Shown: positions 10,002-20,508 of the stretch, one piece after another
Numbering within the stretch: the stretch's first letter is position 1
Layout of the letters: each line of letters begins with the position of its first letter
Source of the DNA: Ophiostoma sp. CBS 140.51
Taxonomy: Eukaryota; Ascomycota; Sordariomycetes; Ophiostomatales; Ophiostomataceae
Reading direction: 5' to 3'
DNA length: 42,783 nucleotides
Assembly: GCA_029298735.1 (NCBI GenBank)
Contig: JANSLP010000280.1
Coordinates: 1 to 42,783 of the forward strand
Translations under genes and position numbers: made by a program
Notes under the pieces: model-generated
Told to the model about the DNA's origin: nothing
What the model saw: the letters and a program-made list of their open reading frames with translations, nothing else
Database searches by the model: none

Positions 10002-10269
10002 TTACTGCTCGATAGGGGCGCTAAGTCAAGCTGAGATTTTGTACCTAAGATCCACAATACGAGCATTATCGTTTTTTTCTTTAAACCACCACGCGATGCG
10101 TTGCTGCTGCAAAGTTCATTAGTATGTTGGGGGAGCGGCACAGTTTTTGAAATGAATGCTCAAACACGCAAAGGGGCCACTACTTGCATGCGTGCTTTGG
10201 GCCGTAAATACACAATCATATTCACAGATGGCATGGCTGCTAACGACAATGTCTCACACGTAGGCACCG

Positions 10270-12221
10270 TCAGATGAGAATAGAACATGGCGAGGCAGCC
10301 GTGACGTCGGCAATGTCTGTAATTGTCATTGTTGTGGAGCTATTCGCATGGCGTCCGTTGTGCACTGTCGTGTTGTGAGGAGCCCACTGGCCCAATATGG
10401 CAGAACTGCCACTGCCGAAATGGAACCACAGACCGACACAACGCAGTCCTTTCCGGGAAACTTGCAGGCGCACGATATGCATACCGAATACGTTGTCAGA
10501 GGTGAAATTAACAGAGCTGTAAAAGGCACGGATGGGATCAACTCGACATTGAAATCTGTCGGCGGGATATGGAAATGGGAGGAGCTTGGGCTGTCGCTGT
10601 GTCCCTGGCTGGCCCTCCGATCTTGACTGTACTTTTAACCTCTCGATATGTTCGAGATGTTCAACGTATGTCCCAAAGGACTTCGAGTAGCAGCCGTCGG
10701 CCGTCAAAAGATCTGTAAAGATGTCATCCACAAAGTGTTTAAGTTCGTAGCATCATTCTCTAAGAGGTCTGCCAGGTGGACTTCTATACCATCATTCTGA
10801 ACATTAGCATACAGACAACCAAACAGAATTTTGCGACGATTATTGGTGACGACCTACCACGACCATTGCCGCCAAAATGGGACGTTAATCCACTTAACCC
10901 GTCTGGCATAGTACGCTGTCAGGTTGGTAACGTGTTCGTCTCCAAACTTCAAGGGCAGATATTGGCATAGTCGGCGGCCGGATAGTGCAACATATGACCA
11001 GAGGCTCGTATGAATTCCGTAGCAAGAAGGTTGGCATGGTCGGGCAGGTCTGCATCAGCATTCCAGTGCGACTGTGTCGGCCAGCTTGTTGGTGAAAATC
11101 CAGGCTTATCATGATCATCCTCTTCATTGTCGGGACGAATGCAAAGAAGTTTCAGGGAGTCGTGGTGTGCAATGACGCAAGACGCCGTCCTGTGAAAAAT
11201 CATTGACTGTACGTAGTGGGGTATTTCTGGGCCTGACCGAATATAAGAAACACCTAATATTGGTGACACGGACCAGTCTTCGTATAGAAGTCTCAGGGAT
11301 TGGACGACGAGGGGCCCGATCCCATTCTTCGCACCGGTGATACGGGCGCCATCACATACTAGAATACAGGAATCCCAAGGTGAAGATGTTTCGCTCTCCG
11401 TATCTTTGCTTTAGTCGATTTGCGTATTGTGGCGTTTCTGTTCTGGTTTCTCCGACTGTGTCTGTTCTTGTTCCTTGGCTTCTAGGAAAGCAATCTTGTG
11501 AATGTATGTGTACCCAAATACGCGAGTCATCTGAGCAACAAGATGTGCACGTAATCTCGTGCCACTTGTATCTGGAGTTCTACTGGTAGTCTTGACGATA
11601 CTTGGGCGAGTAAGCTGGACAAGTTTTCGGAGCCAGGAAACCGAGAGAAAGCCGCCACATGTTCTGCATCACCACGCCGTCGGGGTAGAACGGCCCGCGT
11701 CTGTTGGGCTAGCCGATACAGACTAGCAAAGGACAAGGGCAATGCTATACCGGCTTGCTTGACTGCTTTCCAGCAACATCGGTGCACAAAGAAGAGGCCA
11801 CGGTGTGGCTCTCTACCCGCCACCTCATGAAAGGTCCGTGTCGTAAGGTAAACAGAAATAGCTCCGGCCCCAGCATCCAGCTCCTCGTCATGGTTCCGTC
11901 TCACATGCAGCTTCCATGTGGTAACGAAGTGGTTCAGTTGCTATTCGCTCACTCCCAGGCTGGCCGGCAAGACATGAATACGAGATGGACCGTTGTCGCT
12001 TACCGTATCAAAGACTGTGCAAGGTAGAGTCAGTGACTTGGAACGTGGAAGGGCGGAACGGGATACTACTTACAGGCGATGACTTCCAGTTTCCATTGTT
12101 CGTGATCACCGTCCAACAGCGGCGCGCCAATGCATTGTTTTGTCTCTGATTTGAGAAGATCCTTCCGGCACAAGACGCAGTAGGTCTCCGGAGTGAGGCG
12201 TATGGCTTGTTCTGTTGACAT
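10270..12221 (-). pseudogene. decayed F-box-like gene of a fungal hypothetical family
   Basis: Read leftward from ATG 12221, exon 1 (12221-12074) encodes a Cys-containing head (ETYCVLCRKDLL), and introns 12015-12073 (GTAAGT...CACAG) and 11941-12003 are possible. Exon 3 then encodes GLFFVHRCCWKAVKQAG and an F-box-like SRLPVELQIQVARDY, stopping at 11527. Protein-like sequence continues in another frame (LVAQMTRVFGYTYIHKIA), is interrupted by an in-frame TAA, resumes (CDGARITGAKNGIGPLVVQS) to about 10970, and reappears at 10731-10270 with VGLWFHFGSGSSAILGQW. That last motif recalls large fungal proteins that follow an F-box with repeated G.RF..-LGQW-like stretches. At least one stop and two frame changes point to decay, though unseen introns could rescue some. 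The second intron lacks a clear branch site. The family name is a resemblance, not a proven match. Confidence 0.4.
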
Positions 12222-13970
12222 GGCCGTGACTCGATGCCGTTTGATTTGAGCATTATTTACTGCATGTTGCAGTGTCTTGGGTGAGAAATATTCACCGATC
12301 CTCCGTCAAATGGTGTCCCGTGGACTCGGACAGTGCGAACGTGCATTGGGCATGGTGGCATCTGGGGTTGCTTCCCCGCTGCATACGGCGCTTAAGGATT
12401 GGGACTTTTTCCGTCCTACTCATGACGACTTGAACTTGTCAACACACATTTAAATTTTGTAAGGTCTCGTGCTTTCCTCTGACCCGGTCTGTTTGTATAC
12501 AAAATCTGCCTACTGCTGCTGTCCAGACCAAGAATGGAGTCGCTGTCAATCAGAGAGCTTCAAAGGCACCGGTCTGTGGCCAAGATTTATGGAATCTGCG
12601 CCGCTTCCGCATTTCCACCGGTATCCCGTTGCCACGCGCCGCGGCTGCACGGACTCTGCTGCCTGTACTCTTGTAAGACAAGAGTTTCTACGACATATTA
12701 GGATCTGAATGTTGATGATCGACTGCTTCTCCAGGCTCACGCAATGCGAACGAACGTCGGCTTTTGACAACAGTTTGCCTTATCCGTAATTCCGCGTGCC
12801 GTTACTACCTTCTTTTCCTACCTCGAGAACGGTTGATGACCGTTGTTACTTTCCCCAGCTATGCCGAGTTGTTTTTCTACTTTCACCTCAGAATGCACAT
12901 TTTGCTCCGGCGCGAGACTAAAGAACATCGGGCCTATTTTACTCAGTATGCACTGCAGACCTGTATTTCCATTTTATCTGATAAAATCGGTGCTTTTGGA
13001 CCGACAGCGCCCCTGTCGATGATCTTACTTGAAACGAACGATCCATGTTCCAGCGATCCTTCGCTGTTCGGCCCCCAATAGCGCAACCACGTGCAAATTA
13101 CTAACCACTACCCCTGTTTCCCTCATGCTCGCCTCGCGGTTGTGATGTGTCTCGGTCTTCTTCTTTTCTTGTTTTTATTTTGCTTTCTCTCGCGGTTTTA
13201 TTCGTGTAGTATGGCACAGTCGTTCGATTTTTTTTCGGCTACAAAGGCGGCCAGATCCCCGCACTCGAAAACCGGCTTTACCGATGGGGTTCTTGTCAGA
13301 CAACCGGTCGAGAGAAGATCGACATACATGGCTACATTAGCTTAAATCGTTGTCCGTGTTAGGAAGCTCGGAGCTCTTCCACACGAACTGGCTTTGAAGA
13401 CAACGGCCCGTGATCGATTGTCGTTGCGGTACCCCAGATTTTATCGACAAACTCCGTAGGCCTAGCTCCGTGGTACCGTATGTGACCCCGACAGCCACTG
13501 AAGATCTCACGCTGTGTAAGGCTCCGCCAGGCCCCGTATTACATCGGGCCGACCAGATGGTTAAGTCTGTTTGAATATCAAGCTTGTTCAATTGGGGGCA
13601 CTCTTCTCTGTGCGGAACAGCGGAGCCCATTTAATCTCATCAGAATTTATTCGATCGATATGGCCTACCGATTTAAGCATACAGGGGCCGTGTCTTAGAC
13701 GCGCGATATTCCACCTAACCCCGGTCGCCGTCAGCTCCCGGCTTCTGAAAGATATAAGGCTCTCTCCCCTTCCATCTCTTGGTCAATTCTTTTCCTCTTT
13801 GGCCTCAATCCAGCGACGATCTACGTACTTGACTGTTCGGCGTCATTTGCAACAAAAGCGACAGCACCACCCTTCTCTAACCCCTTCCATTGTTGCCTTG
13901 CTTCGTCATCCTCCTCCTCACTTCTCCCTTAATTATCTTTCCCACAGTTTCCTTTTACTTTGGAGGCATC
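12222..13970. other. long intergenic region, promoter of the GH5 gene
   Basis: About 1.75 kb with only short, unrelated frames. The last 250 nt are CT-rich, as is usual for 5' leaders of well-expressed secreted fungal enzymes. No RNA gene or repeat was recognised. Length and content suit an extended regulatory region, but no specific operator could be supported. Confidence 0.45.
13753..13758 (+). promoter_or_regulatory. TATA-like element upstream of the GH5 gene
   Basis: TATAAG lies about 218 nt before the ATG at 13971 and is followed by a CT-rich stretch that would form the 5' leader. Confidence 0.3.
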
Positions 13971-15224
13971 ATGATGTCCAAGGTCTCAACTCTCGCAGTC
14001 GCTGCACTGCTGGGATCCGCCCATGCTTGGCTACCCAACGAGAATCTCCACCGCATGGAGGCCCGCGATGGGTCAAACATGTTCAACGTGTCGTCTCGCC
14101 GGTCGGTTGAGGGCCGCTGGTTGACCACCGACGGCGCACCTCTTCGGGGTGTTAACCTTGGCTCCCAGTTTGTCCTCGAGCCCTGGATGGCCAGCAACTC
14201 TTGGTCCAGCATGGGATGCAGTGGCCAGAACTCCGAGTTTGACTGTGTCTCCCTGCTTGGCCAGGATGCGGCCAACTCGGCCTTCCAGAGCCACTGGGGC
14301 TCGTGGATCACCGAGGACGACTTCAACGAGATGCAAAGTTACGGTCTCAACTCGGTCCGCATCCCTCTGGGCTACTGGCTCGACGAGTCTCTGGTCTACA
14401 GTGACTCAGAGCACTTCCCGCAGGGTGCCCTGTCGTACCTCACCCAAATTGTCGGCTGGGCCAGCGACCGCGGCTTCTACATTATCTTGGACCTGCACGG
14501 CGCCCCCGGTGCACAGGTCGCCACAAATGCCGACACCGGTCAGTACGCTTCGACGCCCGGCTTCTACGTCGACTACCAGTACGAGCGCGCCCTCCAGTTC
14601 CTCGAGTACCTGGTGACCCAGGTGCATACCGTCAACGAGTACCGCAACGTCGGCATGATTGAGATTGTCAATGAGCCCCTGCAAAATACAGGCGACCAGA
14701 CCACCAGCATGCGCAGCTCCTACTACGCCGACGCCTGGAACCGCGTCCACGCCAAGGAAGACGATCTCGGCGTCCACGGCAATGCCCAGGTCCACCTGGC
14801 TGTCATGAACGACAACTGGGGCAGCGGCAACCCCGTCGAGTACATGAACTCGTGGTACGTGGCCTACGACGACCACCGCTACCTCAAGTGGGACTCGAGC
14901 GTGAGTGTCGACCAGGCGTCGTACTTGGCCGCCTCGTGCAACGACGCCAGCCAGTCAGACAGCCCCGGTATTGTCGGCGAGTTCAGCCTAAGCCCGCCCG
15001 ATGACGTCCAGTGGACCGACGCCTGGACGCCGGCCTCTAACGTCGACTTTTACGCCAAGTGGTTCGCTGCCCAGATGACGAGCTACGAGTCGCACAACCT
15101 GGGCTGGTTCTTTTGGAGCTGGAAGACGGAGCTTGGCGACTACCGCTGGAGCTACAAGGATGCCGTCGCTGCTGGTGTCATCCCCGCTGACCTCAGCACC
15201 GTCAATCGTGCTTCGGCCTGCTAA
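13971..15224 (+). CDS. secreted GH5 endo-beta-1,6-glucanase-like enzyme (exgB type)
   Basis: An intron-free gene of 417 aa. The start is ATG 13971, with a second ATG directly after it; the frame is open further left but lacks ATG. Residues 1-19 form a signal peptide with a likely A-H-A cleavage before WLPNEN, so the enzyme is secreted. The sequence follows fungal GH5 beta-1,6-glucanases: LRGVNLGSQFVLEPWMA, the MGCSGQNSEFDCVSLLGQDA segment, HWGSWITEDDF, VRIPLGYW and LDLHGAPGAQ. The acid/base Glu235 lies in EIVNEPLQ and the nucleophile Glu337 in IVGEFSLSP. Length is normal for the family. It would cleave beta-1,6-glucan in fungal or oomycete walls, in own-wall remodelling or mycoparasitism. Strong C-ending codon bias suggests good expression. 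An exo-beta-1,3-glucanase is the main alternative. Confidence 0.93.
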   Translation: MMSKVSTLAVAALLGSAHAWLPNENLHRMEARDGSNMFNVSSRRSVEGRWLTTDGAPLRGVNLGSQFVLEPWMASNSWSSMGCSGQNSEFDCVSLLGQDAANSAFQSHWGSWITEDDFNEMQSYGLNSVRIPLGYWLDESLVYSDSEHFPQGALSYLTQIVGWASDRGFYIILDLHGAPGAQVATNADTGQYASTPGFYVDYQYERALQFLEYLVTQVHTVNEYRNVGMIEIVNEPLQNTGDQTTSMRSSYYADAWNRVHAKEDDLGVHGNAQVHLAVMNDNWGSGNPVEYMNSWYVAYDDHRYLKWDSSVSVDQASYLAASCNDASQSDSPGIVGEFSLSPPDDVQWTDAWTPASNVDFYAKWFAAQMTSYESHNLGWFFWSWKTELGDYRWSYKDAVAAGVIPADLSTVNRASAC

Positions 15225-15440
15225 TCGTATTTGGCACGACCAATGACGGTATCAGAAGGAGCATCAAGTTGACCGACGAGGGGTACATGTCTCTTGAAAA
15301 GCTAGTTTTGGCTTGCTTCTATAGCAGACAACATTTGATGAAGACATCCTGCCCCCTATTATAATGAGAACATGAAAATAACCACCACCAATTCGTGTCT
15401 TTACTGCTATCATAAATGCCTGCCCACTGCCTGGTGCCCA

Positions 15441-17474
15441 CTATTTGAGCTGGTCTTGATTCTCCGAATCATCCTTTGTAGCCGGCTGCCTTTTCTCTGT
15501 CCACCTATCGTAACGGAAGGCAAAGTGGATGGCTACAAAGAGAACGGCCGACACCACAGCAAATCCGAGGTACAGCTTGGCGCCGATATGCCAGTTGGGC
15601 GCCTGGCTCGCAGGATATGCGGCCAGAGGAACAAAGGCTGCGAGCAGGTACGCCAAGATGGTACCGCTGGCGAACAATACCGTGCGCACCTCGGGTTCGT
15701 GCTGTAGGTGTGTAGCCGCCCAAGAGCAGAGGAGCATGGTGGAGACGCTGAGGAGGTTAGTTGTTGTCACCAAAACTTGAAGGAACATGTCGAAGTACTC
15801 ACCCTCCGACGTAGTTGAGATACCAGCCAGCCATGTAGGCGCTTTCGTTGGCGGGCCGGATGATGAGAATAATGAGCGAGATAATGTTGATGGTCTGCCA
15901 TTGAGTTAGATGATTGTCATGTAGAGGAAATGAGAATGGTTACGACTAGAGACATACCGCGTGCAACAAGAGGAAGGGCAGCCGAACACCAAAAAAGTCG
16001 CTGAAGCCATTGAACAGGATTTCTGCCACAAACTGAATGGCCTGTCCGATGATGGGCAAGTAGTTGAGCATTGCGACGGAGCTGTGATGTTAGAGACTCG
16101 TGCATGGATAATCAGTCAATAGGACACGGGCATGAACTCACTATTTTGTTGTACCGTCTGCATTCTTCAGGGACTTGAGCCAGAGATTGAAGTAGTTGGA
16201 TGGCGTCGTGTTGCCTCCAATGGGCCATGCAATGGCAAAGAGCCACAGCTGCCAAAAGGAAAAGCAGCGAACAAAGCTCTTGAAGGTGATGCCCTGTTGC
16301 TTCCGGCGGCCGACACGGCGCGCTCTAGCCAATGCTATTTCGATGTGGCGAGGCTTCATGTAAAATTTGGACAGCGGATTGGGACTCTCAGGCTGTTTTT
16401 GTTAATAACGTAATAAAGAAAATTCTTCATTGGAGTCGGGAGATGCGTGACATACGTAACCAGGAAGGAGGACAAAAGCCGCCAGTGCAACAGCGATCGT
16501 GCAAACACCCTGCGACCATTGTTAGTGGAATGCAACTCCAACTACCATCTGTAACTCCACTCACATTGATGATGAACGCCCATCGCCAACCGGATCGGCC
16601 GAGAGCACCGTCGAGATTGGTTGAAAGCGCGCCCTGCAAAGCGCCAGAGAGCATGGCACCGGTGGGTTGAGCGACGTTGTAGATGCTCATGCGTAGCGCA
16701 ATCTCCTCGGGAAGATACCACTGGCTGTACAGCTTGTTAAATACTGGTTTCTGTAGGGTGACAGTGTGATAGAACGCACCTGATGATCGTGATGTAGCCT
16801 GGCCAGGCACTGCCCTCAAAAAGGCCGATAAGGAACCGGAGACCGTACACCTGTCACGCAATTAGACATTGTACTTTTATTCTGAAGAAGTCGATATGGC
16901 TCACCGTCTTGTATGACTTGGCCACGGAGAGACAGCAAGTCAAGATTCCCCACATGACTTCACATGCCGGTAGCCACCGATGAGGGCCAAAATGGGACAC
17001 AATGATACATGATGGGTAAAGCATGACCATGTAGCCGATGCTGAGAGGTTGTCAGTTGGTGCTTGGGGATTGCAGTGTTGACAAAATGACCCACTTGAAA
17101 TACGTCGTGAAGTAATTGTATTCGTTTCCAACCAGATTCAGCTCAGTTTGCATGCCTGAGACATAGGCGTTACTCTGTGTTTTATGGTCAGCTTAGGCAA
17201 GTCTCGGTGATCGATCGCCGGTCGGGGTGCGCACAATGTTGGTCTGGTCGAGATATTTGAATGTATATCCCAGGAAGCCGACCACGAGAAGGCCGAGATC
17301 GAGCCGCCACACAAATGCGCGCTCCTCTTTGGCGCTGATTTCTGGAATATCCAAGTGCTGCTCTGTCGGCGTCGCGGAATCGTCTTCAAAGCCCGTCACG
17401 GAGACGGCGGCCGTCTTGGCAGTGGCCGTGACTTTCGTGCCTCTCAGGGCAACCTCCTTCTCGTTGTCGGCCAT
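15441..17474 (-). CDS. MFS transporter of the Dal5/Liz1 family, ten exons
   Basis: Start ATG 17474, stop 15441. Nine introns were placed by donor, branch and acceptor: 17175-17234, 17041-17094, 16851-16904, 16725-16779, 16510-16564, 16393-16455, 16082-16141, 15895-15957 and 15748-15802. Removing their 519 nt leaves 1515 nt, a clean 504-aa frame. The protein starts with ~60 hydrophilic residues, then about 12 membrane segments: LGLLVVGFLGYTFKYLDQTN (TM1), the SNAYVSGMQTELNL signature, GLRFLIGLFEGSAWPGY, and ISQWYLPEEIALRMSIYN with AQPTGAMLSGALQG. These resemble pantothenate/organic-anion symporters such as Liz1. It converges on the GH5 gene with a 216-nt gap. Intron density is far above its Dal5-type relative at 3798, so the two are not recent duplicates. 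Substrate unknown. Confidence 0.9.
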
Positions 17475-19237
17475 GGCGGAAAAGTGCTTCTTCGATGCTC
17501 TTTCGATGCAGATGCTGGTCAGATGCCAAGAATGACTTTACTCTGCTGAAGTGGCTGATGATTGTTATGTATCTACATACGAAGTACTCCGTGCTGACAC
17601 AAACACATTTATTCGCAAGTTTACCCCCCACTTGCAAATCCCAGGTCTTGCCTGTCGAGGTCGTCGCCTGTCGGGGTCGTCGGGGGGAAAAGTTGTGCCA
17701 TACTTTCTTACTGTTTGGTCCGAACTTGACTTTACTATAGGCTCCTTTTTGGTTGTGCACGTACTTTGAGATGTAAGATGCGGGCCCGAAGATGGCATCA
17801 TGTGGGTGCTACATGGCATCAAGGCGTATCGCAAAGACGTGCTGAAATGTAAAAAGTACAAAGTCCACCACGAGCCCCACGAACGCAAGCCACTCCCTAC
17901 ACAGTACTACTGCTACAATCAGTCCTTCATATTTTGATTCGCAGGAAATAATTATGTGACGACATATCAATTCGAGGGTGCCTTTTATTTATGGTACGTT
18001 GGACAAGGTTGTCGGGGACATGCGACTTTTTTACTTCATTGGGAACTGATGCGATCGCTTCTTTTTTCCCTGGAGCGTTGCTCAAGTTCGATGTCCGACA
18101 ACCAAATGATGGACTCTTTTTCGTTTACCAAATTTCAGCAGACGAATCATGCATCATCATTTGAATAAATATTGCGTATCAACAGGGAAATGATTCGTTT
18201 ACGGGACTGAAAGCTGAGGGTCTGAATATCGTTTGTTGTTTTACTGCATGTTCCTGTAAACTGAAGTCGGGGGCCATGAAGGTTGTAAGCCAACCACACC
18301 TAACTTTTCGACCTTACAATGGTCCACCACAGTTACATTTAAGCAAAATGGAAGTATACCTTTTGCATTTTGAAATGCAAGTGGTAAACTTTGATATTTA
18401 CGAATAAGGAATTGAATCGGACTTGATTTCGGGGGGGTTGGAAGGAGGCATTTGAGTTGTAGCTTTTTAAATATTTTTACAATAATCTATTTATACTCTT
18501 CTTATTGAGAAAAAAAAAGAAGAGAAGCAATACACAATTTGATGAAAGCAAATCAATAAAATTAACTAGAAAATATACCGCATTGTGAATTGTTACCTAA
18601 ATTTAATTAAAATTTTACAAAAAACTGATACTGTTGCCGCCTTTGTGGCTTCCACGAGAAAGGAGGCTGTTATGTACGAGAGCCCACATTTACATCCTTC
18701 AATTCGCCTACATAAATGCGCGAGTCAGACTCCGATCTGTCGCACGCTGACGCCCCTGCCGATGCCCGTTTTCTCCTAAATATGTAGGTGATTGCTGTTA
18801 TTGCGTTGTTATTGAACAATAAAACCAAGAAAAGCACCTGCTGAAGAGAATTGGCCAGGTTCAAATCCCCCGATTTTGCAAACCGGCTACACTCATTAGG
18901 GCAATTGCAGCCATTGCCGCGGATGTCACGCATCGACTTACACGTAGCTTCCCCTCATGACACTGCACTACCCCATGATTTTAAACCATGTTTTTGACAA
19001 CTGTTGGCTGTTGAGCCTCCGCGGATGTTGATCAGCCCCGAGGATGCCATAACCGCGGATTCACAATGATCACAATGTTTCCCTCACGAAGAACAACTTA
19101 TTTAAGCTGACTCCAACTCGACATCGTCCAATATTCTCGCCCATTAACAACCGACACATCACACAATCGCGACAACTCCAACTCCACAAAAAGCCTAAGT
19201 TACAAACGGCGAAGTACACACCTCAAAATCCCACAAA
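17475..19237. other. divergent intergenic region with an AT-rich core
   Basis: 1.76 kb between two divergent starts. Bases ~18130-18640 are strongly AT-rich, with A-runs around 18510 and several TTTAAAT-type words; no coding frame of family character is present. The last 250 nt before 19238 (TTTAAG at about 19102, CA-rich leader) look like the core promoter of the AsaB/CmcJ-like gene. The AT-rich core could be eroded repeat DNA, but no parent element can be recognised. Confidence 0.5.
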
Positions 19238-20276
19238 ATGCCCGGCGTCGACGTCAAGTCCGTGCGCGGCATGGTCCGCTACAACGTGCCCGACGACTCT
19301 GTCCGCCCGGAAGACCGGGGCCTCTTTTCCGGCCCTGCGCACAAATCCGCCGTCGACGCTGATGTCGACTTGTACGATCCAACCACGGACCCCAACATCG
19401 TGCAAGGCCCTGAGGGCCTTGACGTCCAGGGATTCACCTACGTCCAGCACAAGTCTGCTCTCACGTTGGAGCAGTGGATGTCCGGCACCAATGTCGAAGA
19501 AACATACATTCCCGAGGTGGAGGAGCTCGTCAAAAAAGTGACAGGCGGCAAGACAGTGGTTGTCAACCACCTGGGTATCCGCAAGCGGACGGCAGCCAAC
19601 AATACCAACCCGACATTTTACCGCAAGGCGGGTGATGCGCACGACCAAGCCGTCAAGAACTATGCCGGAGGCGACAAGGCGTGGGGTAAGCATCCCTCCC
19701 AGTATTCTAATTTGATTGTTACTAACACACCCAGTTTCTGGCCGCCAGGATGCCGGCTTAGAACCGGCCCGTTTTGCTCACTGCGACTACACCCTCGAGG
19801 GCCTGAAGCGCACCGCCCGGTACTGCCGCAAGGACATCAAGGCCGCTGCCCAAGAGGCTCTGGATGCAGAGGACGGTAAGGAGGGCGCCACGCCCCGCCG
19901 GTATGCCGCCTACTCGGTCTGGCGACCTCTGAAGGCCGTCAAGCGTGACCCTCTTGCCGTTGCTGATTGGCGCACTACTGACATCAAGTCCTTGGCACCC
20001 ATCGAGTACCGCGCCACCAGCAACGTCGTCCCCAGCGGCGAGTACATGCTGGAGCTGTACACACAGACGCCTGTGGCTAAAGAATCCGGCCAGCGCTGGT
20101 ACTGCAAGCCCAACCAGACGCCCGACGACGTTCTGATCCTCAAGTTTGCCGACACGGCGGCAGCCACGGACCCGTCCATCTCGGGTGGATGTGCGCACTG
20201 TTCGCCGGCACTGGATGGAGTGGACGAAGAAGAGCCGCGGATGAGCGTCGAGGCACGCGTGATGGTATTCTGGTAG
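19238..20276 (+). CDS. AsaB/CmcJ-like oxidoreductase (gibberellin desaturase-like family)
   Basis: Two exons, 19238-19685 and 19735-20276, with a 49-nt intron (GTAAGC donor, ACTAAC branch, CCAG acceptor), give 329 aa. The family includes CmcJ of cephamycin synthesis, gibberellin DES-type desaturases and AsaB of aspergillic acid clusters; members are proposed Fe-dependent hydroxylases or desaturases in secondary metabolism. Seen here: VVVNHLGIRKR, an H-x-D in RFAHCDYTLEGL (His165, Asp167), YSVWRPLKAVKRDPLAVADW, and a C-terminal SVEARVMVFW. The usual late H-[ST]-[SA]F segment appears as CAHCSPALDG, an odd variant. No signal peptide is seen. It converges on the OPT gene with a 232-nt gap. Family is confident; reaction unknown. 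Such genes often sit in small biosynthetic clusters. Confidence 0.88.
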
Positions 20277-20508
20277 ACTTCGAGAAACGAGGCACACATG
20301 TACATGGACACGATATTGTTACAACAAATACTGGAAACTGAAATAAACGATATGGTACTCGCTACTGCACGTTACCAAAAAATACCATAAAAGCTACTAG
20401 GCAACAGAAGAAAACAACTACAAGTTGGCCATGCAATAAATGCCTACTGCACGAAACCTCCTGTCTCTAACCATAATGAGGCACTTAAAAGAACAACAAT
20501 GGGTACAT

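Noticed and set aside
12764..13345. Two short plus-strand frames (105 and 84 codons) before the GH5 gene
   Set aside because: No domain, no good start context, and biased composition; not supported as genes.
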